A DNA stretch of 9,489 nt from CAYJLB01 sp964370845 (GTDB lineage: Bacteria; Bacillota; Clostridia; Oscillospirales; Ruminococcaceae). Under the pieces are notes generated by a model. It saw only the letters and a list, made by a program, of their open reading frames with translations. It ran no database searches and was not told the DNA's origin. Position 1 is the first letter of the stretch. Each line of letters starts with the position of its first letter. Shown here piece after piece: positions 1 to 6,412 of the stretch. Location: NCBI GenBank assembly GCA_964370845.1, contig CAYJLB010000073.1, positions 1 through 9,489 of the forward strand, given 5' to 3'. Position numbers and translations under genes: made by a program.

Positions 1-15
1 TAATAAATTATGTTG

Positions 16-21
16 TATAAT
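16..21 (+). promoter_or_regulatory. Candidate -10 box of the murC promoter
   Basis: A perfect TATAAT lies 38 nt before the murC start codon. A matching -35 box at normal spacing would fall just left of the window, so only half of the promoter can be judged. Transcription would begin near position 28, giving a leader of about 30 nt that contains the AGAAAGGA ribosome binding site at 41-48. The TTGACA at 26-31 has no usable -10 box downstream and is not preferred. Confidence 0.4.
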
Positions 22-59
22 AATTTTGACAAGTATTTTTAGAAAGGACGAAAATTATA

Positions 60-1454
60 ATGAACAATATTCTTATAGGAAAAAAACATATACATTTTAT
101 TGGAATAGGCGGTTCGGGAATGTATCCCCTTGCACAAATTTTATTTGCAAAAGGATATTATCTCACAGGTTCTGATAACAATGAAACAGATACATTAGAT
201 GCAATTAGAAAACTTGGTATAAAAGTTTTTCTTGGTCAACGTGCAGAAAATATTGAGGGGGCGGACTTAATTGTCCACACCGCCGCTATTATGAGTGATA
301 ACCCTGAACTTATTGCTGCTAAAAAATCGGGAGCAGTAGTTTTAGAAAGAAGCGAGCTTCTTGGAATGGTTACAACTTGGTATGAAAATGCTATTTGTGT
401 AAGCGGAACTCATGGAAAAACTACAACTTCTTCTATGATAACTCAAATAATGGTGGAGGCAAACAAAGATATTTCCGCTGTTATCGGCGGAAAACTTGAC
501 TGTATAAACGGAAGCGGTATAGCAGGAAATAGTGACACAATGGTTTGTGAAGCTTGTGAATTTGTAGACACTTTTTTAAAGTTGTCGCCAGATATTTCTG
601 TTATATTAAATATTGACGAAGATCATCTTGATTATTTCAAAACTTTGGATAATATAATCACTTCCTTTGCAAAATTTTCTTCACTTACAACAAAAGCAAT
701 AATTGTAAATGGTGATGACGAAAATTCAAAAAAAGCAGTAGCACGTTCTTTTTCTAATGAAGGAAAACCTTATGGCGAGGGAAAAGATATTTTAACTTTT
801 GGTTTAAATAAAGACAATGACTGTTTTGCTGTTATAAAAGAGCAAAATGGAATTCATACAAAATTTGATGTTTATTTCCAATCGGAATTCCTTGGTGAAT
901 TTATCCTTTACGTTCCTGGCGTGCATAACGTTTTAAATGCAACTGCTGCAATATTGACTAGTATTTATTGTGATGTTGATGTTGAAGATATGCAAAGAGG
1001 ACTAAAGAAATTTTGTGGAGCAAAACGTCGCTTTGAGAAATTAGCTGTTATTGATGGAATAACAATTTGCGATGACTACGCACACCACCCAGCGGAAGTG
1101 AAAGTTACCCTTGAAGCGGCAAAATTTATGGACTACAAAAGAATAGTTGCTGTACACCAACCTTTTACCTATTCAAGAACTTTTGCACACTTAGACGAAT
1201 TTGCAAACGTTTTATCTATTGCTGATAAAGTGGTTTTAACTGAAATAATGGGTTCAAGAGAAGTGAATACTTATAACATTTTTTCTAGTGATTTAGCGGA
1301 CAAAATTTATGACAGTGTTTGGTTTTCTACCTTTGAAGAAACTTGTGATTTTGTTTGTGATTTTGCTCAAGAGGGAGATTTAGTTATCACTCTTGGCTGT
1401 GGAGATGTAAATAAAGTTGCAAAAATGATTTGCGAGAAACTTGGTAATAAATAA
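60..1454 (+). CDS. murC: UDP-N-acetylmuramate--L-alanine ligase (MurC)
   Basis: Cytoplasmic Mur ligase that uses ATP to add L-alanine to UDP-N-acetylmuramic acid, the first amino-acid step of the peptidoglycan stem peptide. The 464-residue length is normal for MurC. The N-terminal UDP-substrate domain shows GIGGSGM at residues 15-21. The central ATPase domain has the P-loop GTHGKTTT at 116-123, the acidic motif EACEFVDTFL near 162 and NIDEDHLDYF near 184. The C-terminal domain carries DDYAHHPAE from residue 338, with the His-His-Pro typical of Mur ligases. AGAAAGGA ends 12 nt before the ATG, a spacing seen repeatedly in this window. A TATAAT lies upstream and lexA begins 19 nt after the stop, so the two are probably co-transcribed. 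No truncation or missing key residue is visible. Confidence 0.96.
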   Translation: MNNILIGKKHIHFIGIGGSGMYPLAQILFAKGYYLTGSDNNETDTLDAIRKLGIKVFLGQRAENIEGADLIVHTAAIMSDNPELIAAKKSGAVVLERSELLGMVTTWYENAICVSGTHGKTTTSSMITQIMVEANKDISAVIGGKLDCINGSGIAGNSDTMVCEACEFVDTFLKLSPDISVILNIDEDHLDYFKTLDNIITSFAKFSSLTTKAIIVNGDDENSKKAVARSFSNEGKPYGEGKDILTFGLNKDNDCFAVIKEQNGIHTKFDVYFQSEFLGEFILYVPGVHNVLNATAAILTSIYCDVDVEDMQRGLKKFCGAKRRFEKLAVIDGITICDDYAHHPAEVKVTLEAAKFMDYKRIVAVHQPFTYSRTFAHLDEFANVLSIADKVVLTEIMGSREVNTYNIFSSDLADKIYDSVWFSTFEETCDFVCDFAQEGDLVITLGCGDVNKVAKMICEKLGNK

Positions 1455-1473
1455 TTAGAAAGGATTGAAATTT

Positions 1474-2061
1474 ATGTTGACAATAAAAGAAAAAGACAAA
1501 AAAGTCTTAGAATTTATACGTTCACGAATTGAACTTGGCTACCCTCCGTCCGTTCGCGAGATTTGCAGTGAATTCGGGTTTAAATCTACCGCTACTGCAC
1601 AAAGGGCAATTCAAAAACTTATTGAACTTGGATATATTGAAAAATTAGACCATAAAAGCCGAACTTTGAAAATTGTGGGAAGAAATTCTTATACAGTTCC
1701 TTTAGTTGGAACTGTCACTGCCGGAACACCTATAACTGCAATTGAAGAAATTACTGATTATTTAAACTTTAATCCTCCTAAAAATTATCATGGCGAACTT
1801 TTTGCACTTAAAATTAAAGGCGAAAGTATGATTAATGCTGGAATTTTCGACGGTGATATAATTGTTGCTGAAAAAACTTCAATTGTTTCTAATGGAGAGA
1901 TTGCAGTTATTCTTTGCGACGGTGAGGAAGCTACTGTAAAGCGTTTTTATAAAGAAAACGGACACTTTAGACTTCAACCTGAAAATGACAATATGGAAGA
2001 TATCATTACTCAAAACGCTGAAGTAATCGGAAAAGTTGTCGGTCTTACACGTTATTTTTAA
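1474..2061 (+). CDS. lexA: LexA, SOS-response repressor and self-cleaving protease
   Basis: Transcriptional repressor of DNA-damage genes that cleaves itself when RecA filaments form on single-stranded DNA. An in-frame TTG at 1465 would add three residues, but it abuts the AGAAAGGA site (1457-1464); the ATG at 1474 sits 9 nt beyond that site and is chosen, giving 195 residues. The N-terminal winged helix-turn-helix (about 1-66) includes PPSVREICSEFGF. The C-terminal S24 peptidase domain has the cleavage site Ala83-Gly84 in TVTAGTP, catalytic Ser118 in GESM and catalytic Lys156 in ATVKRF. All the parts needed for cleavage are therefore present. The gene follows murC by 19 nt with no separate promoter seen, and I found no GAAC-N4-GTTC-type LexA site anywhere in the window, so local autoregulation is not evident. 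Confidence 0.95.
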   Translation: MLTIKEKDKKVLEFIRSRIELGYPPSVREICSEFGFKSTATAQRAIQKLIELGYIEKLDHKSRTLKIVGRNSYTVPLVGTVTAGTPITAIEEITDYLNFNPPKNYHGELFALKIKGESMINAGIFDGDIIVAEKTSIVSNGEIAVILCDGEEATVKRFYKENGHFRLQPENDNMEDIITQNAEVIGKVVGLTRYF

Positions 2062-2103
2062 CCGAACTTTTCTGCTTTTACATATGAAAGGAATGTCCTA
2101 TAA

Positions 2104-2703
2104 ATGACTATACTATATGAAATACAAAACAAGTTATATTTAAATATAACAAATAAATGTCCTTGTGCTTGCACTTTTTGCATAAGAAATAATAGCGACA
2201 ATGCATATGGTTCCGATCCTTTATGGCTTGAACATGAACCTGTTGCTAAAGAAGTTCTTGATGAACTTTATAAAAAGGACTTAAATAGCTATGATGAAAT
2301 AATTTATTGTGGCTTTGGCGAACCTACTGCATCATTAGATATATTAATCGAAAGTGGGAAATATATTAAATCTAAAACGAATACTCTTGTTAGACTTAAT
2401 ACAAACGGACTTTCTGACCTTGTGAACAACAAACCTACAGCACATTTGCTTGAGGGAATTGTGGATATAGTTTCAATAAGCCTTAATGCAGGTAGCAAGG
2501 AGGAATACTTAAAGGTAACTCAGCCTGTTTTTGGCGAACAAGCTTTTGAAGCTATGCAAGAATTTATTTTGGACTGTAAAAAATATATTCCTTCTATAAT
2601 AGTAAGTGTTGTGGACGTAATTGCTGAGGAAGAAATCGAAAAAGCAAAAGAATTGTCGGAAAAACTTGGAGTTCCTCTTAGAATTCGAACTTTTGATGAA
2701 TAA
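2104..2703 (+). CDS. Small radical SAM protein of the TatD-associated type
   Basis: Radical SAM enzyme of 199 residues, matching in length and motifs the family named for its frequent linkage to TatD-type nucleases. The [4Fe-4S] cluster motif CxxxCxxC is Cys19, Cys23 and Cys26 in NKCPCACTFCIRN. GFGEPT at 70-75 is the GGE-like strand that contacts SAM, RLNTNGL near 98 is a typical later strand, and SISLNA near 124 fits the same barrel. The protein is shorter than standard radical SAM enzymes and has no extra domain for auxiliary clusters. The substrate is unknown for the family as far as I know. No tatD lies in this window; the near neighbour is lexA, 42 nt upstream, suggesting co-transcription. 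GAAAGGA at 2086-2092 lies 11 nt before the ATG. The family call is from remembered motifs. Confidence 0.8.
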   Translation: MTILYEIQNKLYLNITNKCPCACTFCIRNNSDNAYGSDPLWLEHEPVAKEVLDELYKKDLNSYDEIIYCGFGEPTASLDILIESGKYIKSKTNTLVRLNTNGLSDLVNNKPTAHLLEGIVDIVSISLNAGSKEEYLKVTQPVFGEQAFEAMQEFILDCKKYIPSIIVSVVDVIAEEEIEKAKELSEKLGVPLRIRTFDE

Positions 2704-2886
2704 TTTCCTTATTTATTGAAATGGAAATTCAGTAAAATTTTTGATAATTTTATAAAATTTTGAAAAATTGTAAATTTATGTAAATTGCACAAACTATAAT
2801 TTATAAAAGTTTATATATTTATGCAATTTGTACAAAGTTTGTTTACAATTTGTTTATTTTGAATTAACAACAAGAAGCTTTTTCTA
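2704..2886 (+). promoter_or_regulatory. AT-rich upstream region with repeated TGTAAATT and CAATTTGT motifs
   Basis: No gene is visible here. TGTAAATT occurs at 2769-2776 and again at 2779-2786, ten bases (one helical turn) apart. CAATTTGT occurs at 2824-2831 and 2846-2853, 22 bases (two turns) apart. A perfect TTTGTACAAA palindrome sits at 2827-2836 and an inverted TTTACA at 2842-2847. This same-face spacing is what binding sites for a regulator often look like, and the cluster sits just upstream of the surface-protein promoter. The stretch is so AT-rich that some of it could be chance or an UP-element. A weak hairpin (arms 2702-2708 and 2723-2729) could end the lexA cluster transcript but lacks a close T run. 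Confidence 0.35.
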
Positions 2887-2895
2887 TGTTATACT
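2887..2895 (+). promoter_or_regulatory. Extended -10 promoter of the surface-protein gene
   Basis: TGTTATACT is an extended -10 element (TG, one base, TATACT). The best upstream hexamer, TTAACA at 2864-2869, is 20 bases away, wider than ideal, but extended -10 promoters depend less on the -35 box. Transcription would start near 2902, leaving a leader of about 120 nt before the ATG at 3024. Confidence 0.45.
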
Positions 2896-2934
2896 TGAAA
2901 AGCAATATGACGAGAGAGAAAATTTCCGAATAAA

Positions 2935-3015
2935 AACTATAAGAAAAATAGTTACTAATTCAAAAGGAAAGTGACACCTTGGTTTGCGAGAAAATACAAT
3001 AAAAACCTAAGGAGG
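2935..3015 (+). promoter_or_regulatory. Structured mRNA leader that partly covers the Shine-Dalgarno site
   Basis: Two hairpins can be drawn in the leader. The first pairs AACTAT (2935-2940) with ATAGTT (2948-2953). The second pairs CCTT (2977-2980) with AAGG (3009-3012) and GGTTT (2981-2985) with AAACC (3003-3007), leaving U3008 bulged and a 17-nt loop. Its 3' arm includes the first four bases of the strong AAGGAGG ribosome binding site (3009-3015), so folding should lower initiation at 3024. CCTT at 2977 can alternatively pair with AAGG at 2964-2967, freeing the ribosome binding site. The pairing is visible in the sequence; a regulatory role is inference. Confidence 0.4.
2979..3002 (+). CDS. 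Possible seven-residue leader peptide MVCEKIQ
   Basis: A TTG codon at 2979 opens a seven-codon frame ending at TAA 3000-3002. AAAGGA at 2963-2968 lies 10 nt upstream, an acceptable ribosome binding site. The frame runs over most of the 5' arm of the hairpin (2977-2985), and its stop abuts the 3' arm, so a ribosome translating it would open the structure and expose the next ribosome binding site. A competing frame starts at GTG 2971 and ends in the TGA that overlaps the ATG of the surface gene (ATGA), but its spacing to AAAGGA is only 2 nt. Frames this short arise by chance, so this is a hypothesis. Confidence 0.2.
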   Translation: MVCEKIQ

Positions 3016-3023
3016 CATTTTTC

Positions 3024-4229
3024 ATGAACATGAAAAAACTACTAAGCGGCACAGTTGCTGCTACACTTGCAATTTCAGCATTGGCTACTACAGCTTTTGC
3101 GGAGGCTACATCAGAAACATACGAACTACACAAATACCAATGGAGAAGCACATACTCTAAATCTGCAACAGGATATCAAGATGTTACTTTAACTCCAACA
3201 GCAGGCGACATTACACTAACTTTCGGTGAAGATAATATTGAAAAAGTTAGCGGTACTGTTAAAATTGCTAATACAACTGATGAAACTGTTCGTACAGAAG
3301 ATGTTGTATTTGAAAAACAAACTGATGAAAAAGTATTCTCAGTTTCAATCGTTTCAGGAAGCGGTCTTATTGACGAGGACGAACTTGCATTTGCTACTGA
3401 TGAATATATAGATGATGTAAAACTCACTATTGAATCAGAAAAAATTGACGTTGCTGATAAAGATGCTACAACTCTTGCTGTAACAATCGATGTTGCTGGT
3501 ACTGCAACAAACATCGAAGCTTTTGAAGCTTTCGAAACATTAACTGAACTAACTGGTACTCCTGTACAAGAAAAAACTTACACTCTTGTAAATGAAACAG
3601 AAGTTACTTTGTTGTCAGAAATTTATGACAACAATGGTAAAATCGACAAAGCTTTCGTTCAACACGCAAACAACTTCTTCCAAGGCGCTGAAAATGGTAG
3701 AGTTGTAATCGAATTCGCTCCAAACGTAATTGATGCTGACACTGATGGTTCACTTACTGACCCTGATCTTCCAAACCAAGATATTACACTTGGTGATACT
3801 ACTGTAACTGCTAAAGACTTTGGTCTTGCACTTAACTGGGAAACTACAGGTAAATTAGTTCAAGCTACTGATATCGTTGATAACAAAGTATCTTTCGACT
3901 GGGAAACTCTAGTTTCTGCTATGGGCGGTATGGACGATTTCGCTGGTAACATTACTTCAATGAGCTATATTTTCCACTCAATTCCTGCTGAATTAAATGG
4001 TTATGACCTAGTTTCAATCTCTTACATCAAAAATGAAGATGTTACAGATGGTTCAACTGAAGAAGAAACAACTACAGAAGATGAAGATGTAGCTGGTACT
4101 ACTGAAGGTACAACTAACGATGACAACAACGATGACGAACCACCACAAACAGGTTCTGCTCCAGTTGCGTTAGCACTAATCCCTGTTGCATTAGCTGCTG
4201 CTGTAATCGTTGCAAAAAAAGTTAAATAA
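3024..4229 (+). CDS. Secreted, wall-anchored acidic surface protein with PPQTG sorting signal
   Basis: A 401-residue exported protein whose central domain I do not recognise. Residues 1-26 are a signal peptide: basic NMKK start, hydrophobic core, and AFA before a cut ahead of Glu27. Residues 27-335 look beta-rich and acidic, with two Trp-Glu-Thr motifs (NWETTGK and DWETLVSAMGG). Residues 336-372 are a Thr/Glu/Asp/Asn-rich linker that would span the wall. The end is a sortase signal: PPQTG at 373-377, a hydrophobic stretch and the tail KKVK. Clostridial sortase B accepts (S/P)PXTG, so covalent anchoring is likely; no sortase is in the window. Codons such as AAC, TTC, ATC and GGT are more common here than in the neighbours, suggesting high expression. 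AAGGAGG lies 8 nt before the ATG. An adhesin or structural wall protein is possible but unproven. Confidence 0.85.
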   Translation: MNMKKLLSGTVAATLAISALATTAFAEATSETYELHKYQWRSTYSKSATGYQDVTLTPTAGDITLTFGEDNIEKVSGTVKIANTTDETVRTEDVVFEKQTDEKVFSVSIVSGSGLIDEDELAFATDEYIDDVKLTIESEKIDVADKDATTLAVTIDVAGTATNIEAFEAFETLTELTGTPVQEKTYTLVNETEVTLLSEIYDNNGKIDKAFVQHANNFFQGAENGRVVIEFAPNVIDADTDGSLTDPDLPNQDITLGDTTVTAKDFGLALNWETTGKLVQATDIVDNKVSFDWETLVSAMGGMDDFAGNITSMSYIFHSIPAELNGYDLVSISYIKNEDVTDGSTEEETTTEDEDVAGTTEGTTNDDNNDDEPPQTGSAPVALALIPVALAAAVIVAKKVK

Positions 4230-4262
4230 TTATAGTATAAAACTTGATTAATTAATAAAAAT

Positions 4263-4312
4263 AATAGCGACTGTCACAAAGGATAAAACCTAAGTGACAG
4301 TCGCTATTTTTT
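4263..4312. terminator. Strong bidirectional rho-independent terminator
   Basis: Arms 4263-4277 and 4294-4308 pair perfectly over 15 bp (AATAGCGACTGTCAC and its complement). Inside, AGG (4280-4282) can pair with CCT (4289-4291). The plus strand ends in six T (4307-4312), and the minus strand runs into a T-rich tract beyond 4263. It lies between convergent genes, the surface protein and the ABC permease, and can serve both. Confidence 0.9.
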
Positions 4313-4325
4313 ATAGGGGGGAGAA

Positions 4326-5123
4326 TTATTCTAAATTAAGCTTTTTAGTGATTTTATAACGGCTTATAAAAATTAAAGCCACCATAATTACAACAGAAAG
4401 AATATTTGATAATGTAAAAGTCGTTATTTGTGCATCAACTAAAGCTACATCAGTTAAATACTCTGTTCCATAAATAAATACCATAGGAACAATAATTACT
4501 ATTGAACTAATAAATTGAATAATAAAATTCAAAGCGATATAAGCAAGAATTGACATACCAACTTTTTGTCCAATGCAAATTGCAGAATATACCATAATTA
4601 AGAATGTAAATAAACCTATAACCATTGATAAAAATAAATGGAATATATATTCAGTTGCATATGCAAATATGATATTAAAAAATTCTACAACAACTTCAAC
4701 AAGGGAATTTTCTCCAACAAATGCTCCCGATTCGGAATTAATGAAAAATTGGAAAACTAATTCGCCACATAAATAAGCACAAACTAAAGTTGTTATAACA
4801 GCCGCCATTCCAGCAATTAACTTAGAAAAATAAAGTTGCATCGGTGAAACAGGAAGTGTATGTGTTAAGTACCCTTGAGATGAGAACATTGTCTTATAAA
4901 AGCGTAAAATTACCACTATGTATGACATAAAAATCAACGCAGCCATTGCAACAAAAAACATCATTGTAGCTAAACCACTTATCATACCAAAGACAAAGTT
5001 TTCATGATGTGCGAATAAAAAAGTAATGCCTGTTATAATAGCGGTCAAAAATGCTACCCCATAAAATAAAATCATTTTTTTATAAATATCTTTAAATTCG
5101 TATTTTAATAATTTTCCTAACAT
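4326..5123 (-). CDS. ABC-2 type transporter permease, YtrC/D-like
   Basis: Integral membrane subunit of 265 residues with about six hydrophobic segments: near 17-37, 44-73, 104-127, two within about 150-185, one near 190-215 and one near the C-terminus. The loop GYLTHTLPVSP at 84-94, between the second and third segments, is typical of ABC-2 permeases paired with YtrB-like ATPases in Firmicutes. The basic start LLKYEFKDIYKK and the end RYKITKKLNLE would face the cytoplasm. Its ATG overlaps the last 7 bases of the ATPase gene, and its AGGGAGG ribosome binding site lies inside that gene, so translation is probably coupled. It should dimerise or pair with another permease; none is in the window. 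The substrate is unknown. Related systems respond to cell-wall-active antibiotics, but export of a drug, lipid or peptide cannot be told apart here. Confidence 0.85.
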   Translation of the reverse strand: MLGKLLKYEFKDIYKKMILFYGVAFLTAIITGITFLFAHHENFVFGMISGLATMMFFVAMAALIFMSYIVVILRFYKTMFSSQGYLTHTLPVSPMQLYFSKLIAGMAAVITTLVCAYLCGELVFQFFINSESGAFVGENSLVEVVVEFFNIIFAYATEYIFHLFLSMVIGLFTFLIMVYSAICIGQKVGMSILAYIALNFIIQFISSIVIIVPMVFIYGTEYLTDVALVDAQITTFTLSNILSVVIMVALIFISRYKITKKLNLE

Positions 5124-5815
5124 CTGAATACCTCCCTAAAATGTTCGTCTACACTTTTTTGTTCTCTTTCACGGATATTATCAACAGAGTCTGCAAGAAC
5201 AATTTCACCGTTTTTGATAAATAAAACATCACTTAATATTGATTCAATATCAGCAATAAGGTGTGTAGAAATAATAATAGTTGAGGTTGGGTTATAATTC
5301 TTTATTATTGTGTTCAAAATATAATCACGAGTAGCAGGGTCAACTCCCGCAATAGGTTCATCAAGCAAATAAAGCTCTGCTTCACGGCTCATAGTTAAGA
5401 TTAAACCTACTTTTTCTCTATTACCTTTTGATAACGTTTTAACTTTTGACGCTAAATTAAGCCCTAAGTTTTTAATCATCTCCAAAGCTCTATCACGTCT
5501 AAAATCTTGATAAAAATCTTGATAATACTGGATTAATTCCATAATAGTTCTTTCTTTTTCAAGAAAGTTTTTATCAGATAAATAAGAAACGATTTTTTTA
5601 GTTTCAACACCAATTTTCTTTCCATCAATTAGCGCTTGACCTGAGTCAGGAACTAAAAGTCCATTTAAAATTTTAATTAAAGTTGTTTTGCCACTTCCGT
5701 TAGGTCCAAGAAGACCAACGATTCTTCCCTTTTCGATACTCACACTCATACTGTTTAAAGCAAAAGTCATTTTATACCTTTTGCAAAGTGCATTACATTC
5801 TACGATTTTGTTCAT
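5117..5815 (-). CDS. ABC transporter ATP-binding protein, YtrB-like
   Basis: Cytoplasmic ATPase of 232 residues that should power the permease encoded next to it. Walker A is GPNGSGKTT at 37-45, the signature is LSKGN at 128-132 instead of the usual LSGGQ, Walker B is LYLLDEP at 148-154, the D-loop is GVDP at 157-160 and the H-loop His is 185. The Q-loop position is YLSD (Asp81) rather than Gln. LSKGN and the Asp replacement are, from memory, common in the YtrB-type branch and do not by themselves suggest inactivity. The stop overlaps the permease start, and the gene begins 18 nt after gntR, with AGAAGGGA overlapping the end of gntR. The three genes form one leftward operon. Confidence 0.9.
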   Translation of the reverse strand: MNKIVECNALCKRYKMTFALNSMSVSIEKGRIVGLLGPNGSGKTTLIKILNGLLVPDSGQALIDGKKIGVETKKIVSYLSDKNFLEKERTIMELIQYYQDFYQDFRRDRALEMIKNLGLNLASKVKTLSKGNREKVGLILTMSREAELYLLDEPIAGVDPATRDYILNTIIKNYNPTSTIIISTHLIADIESILSDVLFIKNGEIVLADSVDNIREREQKSVDEHFREVFRC

Positions 5816-5833
5816 TTAAGTAATCAATCCCTT

Positions 5834-6211
5834 CTAAATACTATTTTCTTTACCTTTTAGCTCTAAAGAAACTGCGTTTAAAATCTCTTTATCACTAAAT
5901 CCCATTTCCCTTAAATTACCAATAAAACTTTTAATAGCTTTCTCCAAATTATCGTCAGCTTGACTTTTTATCAAGGAAACATCTTCGGAAACATATCGTC
6001 CATCTCCACGTTTAGTATAAATAAGCCCTTTTTGCTCAACTTCCATATAAGCACGTTGAACTGTGTTAGGATTAACTCCCGCCTCAAGAGATAAATCCCT
6101 TACCGAGGGCAATTTTTCCCCCTCTTTATACTTTCCACTTACGATGTCTTTAATAATAATATCCACAATCTGTTGAAAAATAGCTTTATTGTTACTAAAC
6201 TTCCATGACAC
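5834..6211 (-). CDS. GntR-family regulator, YtrA subfamily
   Basis: A 125-residue DNA-binding repressor. The winged helix-turn-helix covers about 8-75, with LPSVRDLSLEAGVNPNTVQRAY as recognition region and KRGDGRYV as the wing. Only about 50 residues follow, too few for a ligand-binding domain of the FadR or HutC kind but right for YtrA-type proteins, which control ABC transporters encoded in the same operon. The start is GTG at 6211: AAGGAGGG (6217-6224) lies 5 nt upstream, while the nearby ATG is out of frame. Promoter and candidate operators lie immediately upstream, so autorepression of the whole operon is likely. In Bacillus the YtrA regulon is induced by antibiotics that bind lipid II; the inducer here is unknown. 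Confidence 0.9.
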   Translation of the reverse strand: MSWKFSNNKAIFQQIVDIIIKDIVSGKYKEGEKLPSVRDLSLEAGVNPNTVQRAYMEVEQKGLIYTKRGDGRYVSEDVSLIKSQADDNLEKAIKSFIGNLREMGFSDKEILNAVSLELKGKENSI

Positions 6212-6225
6212 AATATCCCTCCTTT

Positions 6226-6272
6226 TTGTATCGTTGTATTATTGTACCGCTGTACTAATGATATAATACACT
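6226..6272 (-). promoter_or_regulatory. Candidate YtrA-type operator: 8-bp tandem repeats plus dyad
   Basis: Read on the plus strand, four 8-bp units follow one another from 6226 to 6257: TTGTATCG, TTGTATTA, TTGTACCG, CTGTACTA. They occupy the first transcribed part of the gntR operon, ending next to its ribosome binding site. A perfect dyad, TGTATTAT (6235-6242) and ATAATACA (6263-6270), also covers the -10 box. On the minus strand AGTGTA (6272-6267) is followed 12 bases later by TACA, which resembles the Bacillus YtrA operator as I remember it. Binding here would block RNA polymerase. Confidence 0.55.
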
Positions 6273-6291
6273 ATTATTCCCCATTTGTCAA
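6263..6291 (-). promoter_or_regulatory. Promoter of the gntR-ABC operon
   Basis: On the minus strand TTGACA (6291-6286) is followed after exactly 17 bases by TATTAT (6268-6263). The -35 box is perfect and the -10 box differs from consensus at one position. Transcription should begin near 6256, within the tandem-repeat operator, leaving a leader of about 45 nt. Such a strong core promoter fits an operon kept off by a repressor. Confidence 0.8.
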
Positions 6292-6327
6292 TACTTTTTT
6301 AGTTAAAAATTGTAATAAAAATTACTA

Positions 6328-6356
6328 TTTACATTTTAATATAAAAAGTGTATAAT
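6328..6356 (+). promoter_or_regulatory. Promoter of the PPK2 gene
   Basis: TTTACA (6328-6333) and a perfect TATAAT (6351-6356) are separated by 17 bases. Transcription should start near 6363, about 50 nt before the ATG. It points away from the gntR promoter, and the two core promoters are about 36 bases apart, so a repressor bound at the gntR side might also affect this one, although the repeats themselves lie outside it. Confidence 0.75.
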
Positions 6357-6412
6357 AATTATAATTAAAAATTTAATTTTTTGTAAAAGATAGAAAGGAT
6401 TGTTAAAATATT

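Noticed and set aside
2093..2107. Four-codon frame overlapping the radical SAM start
   Set aside because: It lies directly against the ribosome binding site with no usable spacing; most likely chance.
2230..2250. GAACCTGTTG as a LexA site
   Set aside because: Half-sites are too close together and it lies inside the radical SAM coding region.
2702..2742. Hairpin after the radical SAM gene as a terminator
   Set aside because: The stem (AATTTCC with GGAAATT) overlaps the stop codon and the nearest T run begins about nine bases after it; too weak to list as a terminator.
2795..2800. TATAAT in the AT-rich stretch as a promoter
   Set aside because: No acceptable -35 box at 16-18 bases; the extended -10 element at 2887-2895 is closer to the gene and better formed.
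2971..3027. GTG-started frame of 18 codons overlapping the surface-gene start by ATGA
   Set aside because: The ATGA overlap is attractive for coupling, but the AAAGGA site is only 2 nt from the GTG, too close for normal initiation; kept only as an alternative to the TTG frame.
5117..5815. ABC ATPase inactive because of LSKGN and the missing Q-loop Gln
   Set aside because: Walker A, Walker B, D-loop and H-loop are all intact, and these substitutions are, as far as I recall, normal for the YtrB-type branch.
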